From Maribacter sedimenticola (GTDB lineage Bacteria > Bacteroidota > Bacteroidia > Flavobacteriales > Flavobacteriaceae), in contig NZ_FZNV01000011.1 of the NCBI RefSeq assembly GCF_900188415.1, positions 28,124 through 92,123 on the forward strand: a stretch of 64,000 bases of DNA. Direction: 5' to 3'. Under the pieces are notes generated by a model. That model was not told the origin of the DNA and searched no databases. It saw only the letters and a program-made list of their open reading frames with translations. Shown piece after piece: positions 25,827 to 34,699 of the stretch; within the stretch, counting starts at the first letter, position 1, and the number at the start of each line of letters is the position of its first letter. Position numbers and translations under genes: made by a program.

Positions 25827-26618
25827 ATGAAGTTGAAAATATCAGATAGAAATAAGAAAATTATAAACAGGGTTTATAAGATATCCCTTGTAATTATAGG
25901 TATAGTCATTGTAATCTTTAATGACACTTTTGGTAAATTAGAAGGGTTTGCTGAGTTTGTTGTATTGTACTTTATTCTCTTAATCATTACAATTGCCCAC
26001 TGGGTTTTTAAACAGATCAAATCAATTATTCGATTAAAGAATGAAAAAGAAAAAACAGAATTACTGCATTTAAAAAGTCAGGTAAACCCACATTTCTTCT
26101 TCAATACACTCAACAATTTGTATGGATTAATGGAAAAAGATTCTAAGGAAAGGGAAATGGTACTTAAACTTTCTGATATGATGCGATATAGTATTTATGA
26201 GGGCCAAAAAGATTGGGTTACCCTTAAACAAGAATTAGATTACTTAAAAAACTATATTGAACTTCAAGGAATACGCTATCATAAAAAGTCTGATATTCAA
26301 TTTAATTCTGAAATTGAGAATCCGCAAGCTAAAATTATGCCTTTACTATTTATTATTCTAGTAGAGAATGCTTTTAAGCATGGCTTGGAAAATTTAGAAA
26401 AAGACGCGTATATCCATATTAACTTCACCGAAAAGGATAATAACGTAAATTTCATAATTGAAAATAATTTTGAATTACAACAAACACCCAATACAGAAGG
26501 TATTGGTTTAAAAAACTTAAAGAGAAGATTAGAGCTAGTTTATCCAAATAAGCATGCTCTTTCTTTTGACGTAAACACCAATAGTTATAAAGTTAAACTA
26601 TCTCTAAAATTAAAATAA
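25827..26618 (+). CDS. LytS-type sensor histidine kinase
   Basis: The 263-residue protein has two transmembrane helices (about 18-32 and 42-62) and a short linker. The His_kinase domain contains HLKSQVNPHFFFNTLNNLYG (phospho-acceptor His89), followed by the ATPase region with FIILVENAFKHGLENL and GIGLKNLKRRLELVYP. There is no sensor domain. It is transcribed divergently from the ABC/M1 operon and overlaps its response regulator by one base. Together with the pair at 19517-21332 it brackets the transporter operon. Confidence 0.9.
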   Translation: MKLKISDRNKKIINRVYKISLVIIGIVIVIFNDTFGKLEGFAEFVVLYFILLIITIAHWVFKQIKSIIRLKNEKEKTELLHLKSQVNPHFFFNTLNNLYGLMEKDSKEREMVLKLSDMMRYSIYEGQKDWVTLKQELDYLKNYIELQGIRYHKKSDIQFNSEIENPQAKIMPLLFIILVENAFKHGLENLEKDAYIHINFTEKDNNVNFIIENNFELQQTPNTEGIGLKNLKRRLELVYPNKHALSFDVNTNSYKVKLSLKLK

Positions 26619-27316
26619 TGAGATATCTAATCATAGATGATGAACATATAGCCCACAAGATTATCATGGAATATTGTCAAATGCTTCCGCATATGAAGTT
26701 GCAGAAAAACTGTTATAGCGCTTTGGAAGCGCTTGAGTATTTGAATACACATCAAGTTGACCTAATCTTTTTAGATATAAATATGCCCAAGTTAAAAGGA
26801 TTCGAATTTTTAAGAACCTTATCATCACCTCCTAAAGTTATTGTCACGACCGCCTACAGTGAATTCGCAATTGAAGGCTACGAATTAAACGTTGTAGATT
26901 ACTTGTTAAAACCTTTTAGTTTAGAACGTTTTTTGAGTGCTATTAATAAAGTAACGTCTTCGACCATTAGTACAATAAGTATGGGAAGAGCACAGAATAT
27001 AAAGCCTGAAGGAAAGCATATTTTTTTAAAGCAAAATAATAGTCATGTTCAGGTAGCTATAGATTCCATACTATTTATTGAAGCTTCTGGCAACTATACC
27101 AAAGTTATTACTACTGATGGCATCATCAGCATCCGAGAAAAAATATCGGATACGATACAATTATTTTCAGACAATGATTTCCTTCAAGTTCATAAGTCTT
27201 TTGCAGTTGCAAAAAAGCATATACGTAGTGTAGAAGGCAACAGAATTTACATTGGAGATCATATTGTGCCTATTGGTAAACTGTATAAAACAAATATCAT
27301 TCAATTATTGAAATAA
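26618..27316 (+). CDS. LytTR-family response regulator
   Basis: The 232-residue protein has a receiver domain (acidic pair at 7-8, phospho-acceptor Asp53 in LIFLDINMPKLKG, Thr in TTAYSEFAIEGYE, Lys in YLLKPFSLERF) and a C-terminal LytTR domain (about 130-232; LFIEASGNYTKVITTDG, FLQVHKSFAVAKKHI). It overlaps the kinase stop codon by one base (TAATG). It is likely to regulate the divergent transporter operon or its own operon. Sequence differs clearly from the other regulator at 19517, so the two are not a recent duplication. Confidence 0.92.
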   Translation: MRYLIIDDEHIAHKIIMEYCQMLPHMKLQKNCYSALEALEYLNTHQVDLIFLDINMPKLKGFEFLRTLSSPPKVIVTTAYSEFAIEGYELNVVDYLLKPFSLERFLSAINKVTSSTISTISMGRAQNIKPEGKHIFLKQNNSHVQVAIDSILFIEASGNYTKVITTDGIISIREKISDTIQLFSDNDFLQVHKSFAVAKKHIRSVEGNRIYIGDHIVPIGKLYKTNIIQLLK

Positions 27317-27340
27317 GCTATTGTTTGCTCTAATACATAC

Positions 27341-27470
27341 CAACGTTTTTGTTTATGGTTGGTTGCGAGAAAATTCCATGGGGTTTTCAGGGTAATAAAT
27401 CAAGATAGTAAAATACGAGGCTTGCCTATCGTAAAATCAGAAATACTGAACTGTATACGGCTTACAATCT
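27341..27470. repeat. Foldback intergenic repeat (R6), weak
   Basis: CAACGTTTTTGTTTATGGTT at 27341, followed by GGTTGCGA, matches the left arm of R3 in sequence. A looser right arm (CTGTATACGGCTTAC, near 27451) closes the element between two convergent genes. It contains a small AAAATTCC/GGGGTTTT hairpin around CATGG. Its family membership rests on the shared arm sequence. Confidence 0.4.
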
Positions 27471-27477
27471 TCCTTTT

Positions 27478-29280
27478 CTACGACCATAATCTAAAAGGAA
27501 TTACCCCCCAGTAAATTAAAATAACGGTCCACTGTAGGATAAATAAAGTTCCTAGTGCATCTATTGTCAATGTTTTGTTTCTCCATATTTTTATACTACC
27601 AAAAATCATTGCTATTGGTAATGTACCTGTTACAATTGCTAACAAAACATTTGCAAATGTGAAATCTCCTAAGTTTAGAAAAGATTGATTTAGAAGAAAC
27701 GGAATCGGAATCAAAAGCCCAACAATGGATAAAAATGGGAACGTTATTATCTGGTAGTTTTTAAACAGTTTTTTCTGAAAGAGTAAATAGGATCCACGTA
27801 AGAAAATAATGATTATACCAATTAATCCCAGAATAAGACTTAGCCACATTAAAGCTAAATAAGTTGTATTAACTTTTTCGTAGGTTACTAATCCATCGCT
27901 AATTATTGGTATACTTCCGTTTTTGTATAAAACGTGAGAAGAATTTACTCTATCTTCTTTTCTGAATAAATTACTTCCAACAGGTACAAGAGTGTAAGTT
28001 TCCATTTGAATAGATTTAACAAGAAGGCTATTTTTTTTCTTCTCCACTTTTATTGAATTGAAAAGTAAATCCAGGTATGCAAAGAGTTTAAATCGAACAG
28101 GGTTCATTTTATAATAACCTTCAAACTCTTCAACATTCGATGGTAAGTTCTCTTTTTCATTCAGTTGGTCAGGCTTATTAATCTCAAGGTGATTTATAAA
28201 AATCCTATTAAATTTCTCATAATTAGCGGTTTCACTATCCGTATTAAAACTTATAAAAAATGCTTTTTTTTGCTCAGGAAATAGATAGAATGTTGCTCTG
28301 TAACCAGTTGTATTTCCACGATGGAATTTACCTACAACCCCATATCTATCTCTGTAACTAAGTCCAAACTGATAGCCTGATTTTAATCCATTTTTATAAG
28401 ATTCTGTTGATGTTGGATTCCCCATTTGATATAAAAGCGCTTTATCAATAAAAGACTTCCCATTAACAGTGCCGTCACTCATTAAGAATTTTGTGAATAG
28501 CGCCATATCTTTTGCAGTTGTGGAAAATTGGCCAGATGGACGTAAAAACATAGGTATGTTCTCTTGCGTTATCCCATTATCAAAATGTCCCATAGCAAGG
28601 TGCCGGTCAATATTCTTTCCTTTTTGAGTTGTAAATTGAAAAGTGCTGTTCTTCATACCTAAAGGACCAAGAAGATTTTTATCCAAATAGTTTTCGTAAG
28701 GTTCCTGAGTGATTTTTTCAATAATTAAACCTAAAAAGGAATACCCCATATTTGAGTAAGAAAATCGAGTTCCAGGTATGGTTCTCACTTTCAATACAGA
28801 AGGGTTTTTAGTAAAAAGATATTCTAGTGGCGTAGTAGAAGTTGATTTAGTGCTGAAAACCTGCCAAAATCTGGAATCTTCAATTCCTGCCGTGTGATTT
28901 AATAAATCTCTAATTGTAACGGGATTATTTTCTCTCCAGGGGTTATCAAAAGTTATGTTGGATAAAATTTTGTAAACAGGGGAGTCAATGTCTAATTTTC
29001 CCTGGGTTGCTAAACGAAGAATACCTGTGGCGATCAGTGTTTTTGTCACTGAACCAATTAATACCCTATCGTTAGTGTCTAAAATTTCATTTGTTTCCGC
29101 ATTCTTTAAGCCTATTGCTCCAATTGTAACTATATCATCACTAACAGATGACCATACAGCACCAGTCAAATTTTCGCTCGCAATGGCCTTTTTTAAATCT
29201 TCTTCTAAAGTGTTCTTCTCTTGCGCGACCGAGATATTAGAAAACAATACGGAAAGAAGTAAAATAATAGATTTAATCAT
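27478..29280 (-). CDS. Serine hydrolase, class C beta-lactamase fold, with C-terminal membrane domain
   Basis: The 600-residue protein has a signal peptide (cleavage near SVAQ20), a beta-lactamase/penicillin-binding-like domain with SVTK (Ser77, Lys80), YSN (Tyr175-Asn177) and HRGNTTGY as the KTG-like box, a middle DUF3471-like region, and about four transmembrane helices at the C-terminus (from about residue 480). Such proteins include esterases and D-aminopeptidases. The ATG at 29280 directly follows the stop of the small ORF at 29281-29379. Confidence 0.88.
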   Translation of the reverse strand: MIKSIILLLSVLFSNISVAQEKNTLEEDLKKAIASENLTGAVWSSVSDDIVTIGAIGLKNAETNEILDTNDRVLIGSVTKTLIATGILRLATQGKLDIDSPVYKILSNITFDNPWRENNPVTIRDLLNHTAGIEDSRFWQVFSTKSTSTTPLEYLFTKNPSVLKVRTIPGTRFSYSNMGYSFLGLIIEKITQEPYENYLDKNLLGPLGMKNSTFQFTTQKGKNIDRHLAMGHFDNGITQENIPMFLRPSGQFSTTAKDMALFTKFLMSDGTVNGKSFIDKALLYQMGNPTSTESYKNGLKSGYQFGLSYRDRYGVVGKFHRGNTTGYRATFYLFPEQKKAFFISFNTDSETANYEKFNRIFINHLEINKPDQLNEKENLPSNVEEFEGYYKMNPVRFKLFAYLDLLFNSIKVEKKKNSLLVKSIQMETYTLVPVGSNLFRKEDRVNSSHVLYKNGSIPIISDGLVTYEKVNTTYLALMWLSLILGLIGIIIIFLRGSYLLFQKKLFKNYQIITFPFLSIVGLLIPIPFLLNQSFLNLGDFTFANVLLAIVTGTLPIAMIFGSIKIWRNKTLTIDALGTLFILQWTVILIYWGVIPFRLWS

Positions 29281-29379
29281 TTAAAATAGTTTAACCCGGA
29301 TTATGGTACCTGATGCTATAATATCAAAATGGTCTCCAATGGCTTTTACACCTGTCATGATACCAAGCACCAGAAGCAT
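29281..29379 (-). CDS. Possible 32-residue hydrophobic ORF
   Basis: MLLVLGIMTGVKAIGDHF and on to RVKLF ends in a TAA that abuts the ATG of the serine hydrolase gene. The frame continues open upstream without a start to about 29424 (SIKKQGNLIIE). A neighbouring frame begins MKSINQKARK there, so a single shift may have broken a slightly longer small membrane protein. The recurrent GTTCGTTTTTGAT leader lies at 29458. The rest of 29380-29530 shows no gene. Confidence 0.4.
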   Translation of the reverse strand: MLLVLGIMTGVKAIGDHFDIIASGTIIRVKLF

Positions 29380-29530
29380 TTCTATAATTAAATTTCCTTG
29401 CTTTTTGATTGATTGATTTCATTTCATTTTTTTTGATAATTGATTGATTTTGTAATTGTTCGTTTTTGATGGTTTTGATTGATCATTTTTATTTAATTTT
29501 TTTTGTTCCTTAGTATTGCTATTCTGAAAA

Positions 29531-30022
29531 CTATTTTTGCTTTTTAAGCATTTCAAGGAATTCTGTTTTCCCAACCTTTCCAACAGCGTAATCAATTACA
29601 TTTCCTTCAGGATCAATAAGAACTGTTGTTGGGGTAGCGCCAATGTTATAGTGCTTTACGAGTTCTTCAACATTAGGGTCATCAATATTAATCTCTACGG
29701 GTATAACTTTCGCATTAATGGCATTCATGGCTTCTTTGTCTCCAAAAATTTCACGCTTCATAATGCGACAAGGCGAACACCATTCCCCGGTAAAAAATAA
29801 CATAATATTTTTGTCAGAACTGTCAGCAAGCTTTTGAGCAGATACCATGTCATCATTCCAAACCATATCATTTGAAGGCACATAGAATGAATACCATGCA
29901 TACCAAAGAGAAACAACAAGGAAAGTGAGCCAGAACCAGCGCCAAAAAGGATGAGATTTAGTTTTCATACGCTTTGGGGTATTGTTTGATGAATTTGTTA
30001 CTATGGCATCTGTTTTTTTCAT
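29531..30022 (-). CDS. Membrane-anchored thioredoxin-like protein
   Basis: The 163-residue protein has one N-terminal transmembrane helix (about 27-47, FWRWFWLTFLVVSLWYAWYS) and a thioredoxin-fold domain outside the cytoplasm with the redox motif WCSPC (Cys82, Cys85) and cis-Pro in ATPTTVLIDPEG. The Phe-Thr-Gly-Glu-Trp-Cys context and length match the DUF255/thioredoxin-7-like group. It probably reduces or isomerises disulfides in exported proteins. It lies 26 bp after the serine hydrolase at 30049. Confidence 0.88.
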   Translation of the reverse strand: MKKTDAIVTNSSNNTPKRMKTKSHPFWRWFWLTFLVVSLWYAWYSFYVPSNDMVWNDDMVSAQKLADSSDKNIMLFFTGEWCSPCRIMKREIFGDKEAMNAINAKVIPVEINIDDPNVEELVKHYNIGATPTTVLIDPEGNVIDYAVGKVGKTEFLEMLKKQK

Positions 30023-30048
30023 TGTGTATATTACTTTTAAGATATTGG

Positions 30049-31092
30049 TTACTTTCTCCTTTTCAGGATTTTTACAATTCTATTATTAATTTTTTCTGAT
30101 ACGTTCCAAGAGTATCCGCCACTGGTATTTACAAATTGAACAACTACAGCATCAATATCCTTGTGATACTTGGCAATACTGCTGTAACCTGGTAATAATC
30201 CTGTATGTTCATATATATAAATAGATGAATAGATAGCTTGTTCAGTATCATTGAGCAAGGAGACGTCGTTCAACGCCCTCAAGAATATACCCACATCCTG
30301 TGCTGTAGCCACCATGGAGCCGGCAGGGCTTACAAAATCATTGGGCTTTAGGTCTGGCTCATAATCCACGGCATATCCGCTCATAACATCGTCTAAATTC
30401 ACTTCACTTAGCAAACTGTAGGTGTGGTTGAGCCCGAGGGGCATTAAAATTTCTTTTTTGATAAATTGGTGATGACTATATCCCAATATTTTATCCAAGA
30501 TTTCGCCAATCAACAGATAATTGGTATTTGAGTACCTATATTTTTTATCCGGTTTAAAATCGGCAGGAGTATCGAGGACCAAATCGAGCGATTCTTTAGT
30601 GTTTTTAGAATAATCGTTTACCCAAAAACCTGGAAAGTCCGTGTAGTTCGGAATACCAGACCGATGTTGCACCATCATTCTCAAGGTGATTTTATCGGCA
30701 TTTTCAATTCGTCCCACCAGTTCCGGCATATAATCAGCGAGCGTTTTGTCTAAAGACAACTGATTGTCATTAACTAATTTTGCTACGGCAACAGCAACAT
30801 ACAACTTGCTAATGCTGGCAATCCGGAATAAAGCTTTTGGGTTGGCAGGAATCTTATTTTTTCGATCCTGCCAGCCAGCGGCATAAAACTCAGGTGGCTT
30901 TCCAGCTTGGTCTACATAAACAATCATGCCGTCCAAACCGTATCCAATGGCATCATTGACCTGTTCCTGAACCGTTTCAGGTAATGGTGTTAACAGTAAT
31001 CTTAGCAAAATCCATGGTACAAAAAATAGTGAGCTGATGCTTGCCATAATAAATATGATTTTGAGTATTCGTTTTGATTTTTGCTTTGTCAT
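30049..31092 (-). CDS. Serine hydrolase, beta-lactamase fold, membrane-anchored
   Basis: The 347-residue protein has an N-terminal membrane helix (about 9-33) and a class C beta-lactamase/D-alanyl-D-alanine carboxypeptidase-like domain with SISK (Ser93, Lys96) and YSN (Tyr187-Asn189, RYSNTNYLLIGE). HTGLLPGYSS provides the third box with H-T-G in place of K-T-G. Such enzymes act on peptidoglycan peptides or other esters/amides. It lies in a compact minus-strand run with the CPBP protease (31 bp upstream) and the thioredoxin (26 bp downstream). Confidence 0.88.
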   Translation of the reverse strand: MTKQKSKRILKIIFIMASISSLFFVPWILLRLLLTPLPETVQEQVNDAIGYGLDGMIVYVDQAGKPPEFYAAGWQDRKNKIPANPKALFRIASISKLYVAVAVAKLVNDNQLSLDKTLADYMPELVGRIENADKITLRMMVQHRSGIPNYTDFPGFWVNDYSKNTKESLDLVLDTPADFKPDKKYRYSNTNYLLIGEILDKILGYSHHQFIKKEILMPLGLNHTYSLLSEVNLDDVMSGYAVDYEPDLKPNDFVSPAGSMVATAQDVGIFLRALNDVSLLNDTEQAIYSSIYIYEHTGLLPGYSSIAKYHKDIDAVVVQFVNTSGGYSWNVSEKINNRIVKILKRRK

Positions 31093-31123
31093 AATTCTGT
31101 AGTTTTATATACTATCTGAAAAC

Positions 31124-31978
31124 CTATAGATTCTCAATTTTCGCCTTTCGCCAAAAATAGATGGCAAATAGCGTCGTAATAATCGGTAGCATGAGTCCGT
31201 ATTCATCTATCCAAAAAGTAGTGCGGTCATTTGTTATCGTCAACGGCGTGAAAATCTTCTGTATGAATATATTGTGTACAGAATGAAATAGGGCCGCAGG
31301 CCACAAGCTGTTGGATTTAAAAGTATAGTAGGCCAAAATGACCGAAATTGCCACTATCATTACGGTAAAAGCTGTAATGTGTAGCAACAGGTTTCCACTT
31401 CCCTTGTATATCAAAAAGATAATTGGCCAATGCCATATCGCCCAAATTAGGCCACTAATTATAGAAACAGTGCCAAAGGAAAATAGTTTCCGAAGTTCGT
31501 AGATGAAGAATCCCCGCCATCCTATTTCCTCGCCCAATGTCGAACCAATGTTCTTTACAACACCAACAATAGATAAGAGAACAATCATAGTCAATAGTAT
31601 AATAGTACTATTGAAACCTTCCATGCCTAATTCTTGCGACCACTCGGTGATAGTTTCCTGATTGAGCACATTTCCAAAACCGAAAACCCAAATCAATACA
31701 TAGGCAATCATAATATAGGCTACCGGAATCAAATAGGATAGGCGCAAATTTTTCAAACGTTTCAGACCCAATGGAAGACTTGAAATCGGTCTTTTCAGTA
31801 GCTTCAATGTAATAAAGGCGGATAATGCAGGGCTCATCATTAAAGCCCCGACATAGATGCTTGTAGGGTTCAGCTTGAGTATTGCGTAATAACAGATAGT
31901 ACTTAGCAGGGTCAAAATACCCAAAAACAACAGTATCGTTTTCCGGACTTTTTTCTGATTTTTTGGTTCGTTACTCAT
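31124..31978 (-). CDS. CPBP family intramembrane metalloprotease
   Basis: The 284-residue protein has about eight transmembrane segments and CPBP motifs LGEEIGWRGFFIYEL (Glu150-Glu151, Arg155), WAIWHWPIIF and HSVHNIFIQ. Family members are CAAX-like proteases or immunity proteins; the substrate is unknown. It is flanked by the serine hydrolase gene and the small ORF at 32009-32128, spaced by about 30 bp each, suggesting one transcript. Confidence 0.87.
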   Translation of the reverse strand: MSNEPKNQKKVRKTILLFLGILTLLSTICYYAILKLNPTSIYVGALMMSPALSAFITLKLLKRPISSLPLGLKRLKNLRLSYLIPVAYIMIAYVLIWVFGFGNVLNQETITEWSQELGMEGFNSTIILLTMIVLLSIVGVVKNIGSTLGEEIGWRGFFIYELRKLFSFGTVSIISGLIWAIWHWPIIFLIYKGSGNLLLHITAFTVMIVAISVILAYYTFKSNSLWPAALFHSVHNIFIQKIFTPLTITNDRTTFWIDEYGLMLPIITTLFAIYFWRKAKIENL

Positions 31979-32008
31979 AATAAGTTTATTAGGTGACTAC
32001 ACGTCTAT

Positions 32009-32128
32009 TTACAGTGCTAATTTGATTGTCTTTACATCTTTGTTTTTGTTGCCAATGGTGCTAAATAGTTGTTCAATAGCTATCCTTTGCCCAATGAATT
32101 GGATATCATTCTTAACAGCCCATTTCAT
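32009..32128 (-). CDS. 39-residue ORF coupled to the upstream membrane-protein gene
   Basis: The ATG at 32128 overlaps the TAA of the upstream gene by one base (TAATG). The ORF reads MKWAVKNDIQFIGQRIAIEQ, then LFSTIGNKNKD, and ends KLAL: a soluble, mixed-charge peptide. Codon use resembles its neighbours. I recognise no family. It could be a real small protein or the tail of a gene broken by deletion; the exact overlap with the preceding stop favours the first. Confidence 0.5.
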   Translation of the reverse strand: MKWAVKNDIQFIGQRIAIEQLFSTIGNKNKDVKTIKLAL

Positions 32129-32718
32129 TAACTGGACCTGGTACTTTTACCTATTCCCAGAGTTCTAATTCCTAGTGCTACCAGCGATATTATTAAAATC
32201 ACGAAATAGAGTGTCGTGATCATACTCTTAAGAAGACTGAAACTACTGGTTATTGCTACAGTACTATGGTCTATTTCGGGATAGCTGTTGAGTATAGCAA
32301 TGATTCCTATATTTTCAGCGTAATCCATCGCTCCGGCTAATAAAGGCAAAAGACAGAGATATGCCAACACCGTTTTTAGTTTGTCGAGTTTGTTAAGAAA
32401 ATAGGCAAGTACTAAGCAATAACTTATTCCAAATAAAAGTGGATAAACCATATCCACAGGTATTTGATTGCTTAAATAAGTCTTACGTCCAATTTCTCCG
32501 AGTGTGTTGCATAGTTGATCGACATAATTGAAGTCATATCCCATTGGTAGCATATCAAGCAATTTCATTCCATTTGAAAATTCCATTGTTTTGGGAATAG
32601 TAACAGTAAGCATGAATACATATACTAAATTGGTAATTATGAAAAGTGATACTACTTTTTTACCAGCAATATTTTTCTGAAAGAATTTGGTTATTTGTTT
32701 TGTTTTTTTCTTGGTCAT
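32128..32718 (-). CDS. Four-span membrane protein of unknown function
   Basis: The 196-residue protein has a basic N-terminus (MTKKKTKQITKFFQKN) and about four transmembrane helices: VVSLFIITNLVYVFML, YPLLFGISYCLVLAYFL, VLAYLCLLPLLAGAMDYAEN and LYFVILIISLVALGI. The PLLFGISY and MDYAEN pattern is seen in uncharacterised Bacteroidota membrane proteins. ATG 32718 is chosen over a TTG at 32742. The gene follows the DUF6090 gene after 39 bp in the operon running from the second module-controlled locus. Confidence 0.7.
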   Translation of the reverse strand: MTKKKTKQITKFFQKNIAGKKVVSLFIITNLVYVFMLTVTIPKTMEFSNGMKLLDMLPMGYDFNYVDQLCNTLGEIGRKTYLSNQIPVDMVYPLLFGISYCLVLAYFLNKLDKLKTVLAYLCLLPLLAGAMDYAENIGIIAILNSYPEIDHSTVAITSSFSLLKSMITTLYFVILIISLVALGIRTLGIGKSTRSS

Positions 32719-32757
32719 TTTTTTAGTGCTAGTATTTAACAAATAGGCCTTGAGAAT

Positions 32758-33522
32758 TTAATCATTGGTAATTGCATCTATTTCTTTGCTAACGCTTTGT
32801 CCAATAGCTCCTAGTTGATTATACTGATTGATCATTTCATCAAATTGAAAGGCCGCCAAACTAATAACATTTCGGTAAGGAGCGGACGCCGTATATTGCT
32901 TAAAGGCCTCATCGTACTCGGATTGGGGCGTTGCCCTCATGCTTAAGGCATCTTGTGTCATAACAGCGGACGCTAAAATTAACGATAGATCGAACTGGGT
33001 AGAAAGATAGGCCTCTTGATTCACCATATAATCGTTATAACTTTTCTCGTTTTCGGCAATGACTTCTACTAAACTATGGTATTTGGTCAATAGCGAATCC
33101 AACGGGGTATTATTAATCTTTCCAAAATATTCGGAATTTTTTAGGGCTTCATATCCGCCTGTATTCGGTTTAAAATAGAAATCCGCAAAGGCAAGACCAC
33201 TGAACTTAAAGATATGGAGATTCTCATCTTCTGTCTTATCCAAGATACTTGTACGGGCCTTTTTGCATAAATCGGCTATTTGTGCCCTGCCCTGTGTTAT
33301 CTCCTCTAGTTGCCGAAGATCTTCCGAAGTGTGGGACTTGATTTTTACTAAATACTCTTTTAAGGCATTGTCATCTTTTCTGGACTGGTTCCAATTGTCA
33401 ATTTGTAAGGCAATTAATATTCCGATGACAACCAGCACTATTTCACCTATGGCATATAGTGCATATTGTCTAGTCTTATTTTCACCCAATAGTTTAAACC
33501 GTATTTTTCGAAAGATCTTCAT
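32758..33522 (-). CDS. DUF6090-family membrane-anchored protein
   Basis: The 254-residue protein opens with the family hallmark MKIFRKIRFKLLGENKTRQY, followed by a transmembrane helix (IGEIVLVVIGILIALQIDNW) and a long, mostly helical soluble domain beginning NQSRKDDNALKEYL. This is the layout of DUF6090 proteins, which are abundant in Flavobacteriaceae and of unknown function. It is spaced 56 bp from the acyltransferase gene on the same strand. Confidence 0.88.
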   Translation of the reverse strand: MKIFRKIRFKLLGENKTRQYALYAIGEIVLVVIGILIALQIDNWNQSRKDDNALKEYLVKIKSHTSEDLRQLEEITQGRAQIADLCKKARTSILDKTEDENLHIFKFSGLAFADFYFKPNTGGYEALKNSEYFGKINNTPLDSLLTKYHSLVEVIAENEKSYNDYMVNQEAYLSTQFDLSLILASAVMTQDALSMRATPQSEYDEAFKQYTASAPYRNVISLAAFQFDEMINQYNQLGAIGQSVSKEIDAITND

Positions 33523-33578
33523 ATTAATTTATGGATTTCAAGAGTTATTCTCTTATTCAGTATTTCAGCCTTACCATA

Positions 33579-34682
33579 CTATTCTAAATTTATATCGGGG
33601 GAGTGAAGTTTTGATCTTTCGATTTTTTTTGATGTCCATTTTAATCCGAAAAAAGGCCTTAAAAAAACAACTCTCCGAAGAACAAACTCGTATAAAAGAT
33701 AGCAAATAATACCGGTAAAGGCAGTAATAGCAATGAATTTTAGCACTGTGGGCATTTCCAAAGGTAATATGAGCATAGCCCCTATATACAGTACGAACAT
33801 ATGAATAATGTACACCGGATATGCTGCCTGGCTTAGGTAACTTAGGATTTTACTTGGTCTGTTCAAGTATTTATAGCCCAACCCAAAAACTCCGAAAATC
33901 CAACAATTGGCTTCTATGGCCGTAAGATAACCGGGTGCCTCAGTTGCGAACTCAACATATCTAATGCCATACAGAACGGCTGCTATACCAAGGTAGAAAT
34001 ACCTCCATTTCAAAACGGTCTGCCAGAAGGTTTTACCGCTGTACACAAAGAGAAAACCAAAAAAGAAGGCGAGCAATCCAAGAAAGAAGCCATGCCAGGT
34101 CTCCGCATATAGGGCGAATAGCTGGGGTTTTACCAGCAAGGCCTCAACTACAAAAAATATAGAAATCGACAAAGGCCCAACAGGATTACCCATGAATTTG
34201 GACAAGACGTTTTTAAATCTTCCATTCTCGTTCTTTTTCAGATAGAAAAATAAGGGCAGTAACAGCAGGACGTATGCAAAAATATTCCCTAGAAACCATA
34301 AATGCCCTACATGCGGATAATAGCCCAACGGCATATCATAATACGTCTGAAAAATATACATATGTAAGGTGGTTATAGCTACAAAGCCAAAGACGAAGGG
34401 TAAAAGAATACGCTTTGTCCGTTCCAGAATCAATTGCTTCCAGTTTCTCTTGCGCATGGCAAAATAGAGCCCCATACCCGAGACATAGAACAAAAGCGGA
34501 ATCCGCCAAACATTCAGCATGGTCATAGGTTTCCATAGACCTTCTAGAAACTCATCGCTCCTGATAAACCCTATGAACATGGCCCAAGGTTGAAATATGA
34601 TGGCAATATGATAGATGAGCAGCAGGCCAATTGCAATAACTCGTAACCAATCAATATCATATCTTCTTTCAGTTTTCACCAT
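33579..34682 (-). CDS. Acyltransferase 3 family membrane protein (OpgC-like)
   Basis: The 367-residue protein has about ten transmembrane segments with the acyltransferase-3 start RRYDIDWLRVIAIGLLLIYH; His25 is the likely catalytic residue. FYVSGMGLYFAMRKR and HLWFLGNIFAYVLLLLPLFF resemble glucan-modifying OpgC/MdoC-type proteins. It probably transfers acyl groups to a glycan at the membrane. It lies 17 bp after the ankyrin lipoprotein gene, so the two are likely co-transcribed. Confidence 0.88.
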   Translation of the reverse strand: MVKTERRYDIDWLRVIAIGLLLIYHIAIIFQPWAMFIGFIRSDEFLEGLWKPMTMLNVWRIPLLFYVSGMGLYFAMRKRNWKQLILERTKRILLPFVFGFVAITTLHMYIFQTYYDMPLGYYPHVGHLWFLGNIFAYVLLLLPLFFYLKKNENGRFKNVLSKFMGNPVGPLSISIFFVVEALLVKPQLFALYAETWHGFFLGLLAFFFGFLFVYSGKTFWQTVLKWRYFYLGIAAVLYGIRYVEFATEAPGYLTAIEANCWIFGVFGLGYKYLNRPSKILSYLSQAAYPVYIIHMFVLYIGAMLILPLEMPTVLKFIAITAFTGIICYLLYEFVLRRVVFLRPFFGLKWTSKKIERSKLHSPDINLE

Positions 34683-34699
34683 GTTTAATTTTAAATCGA

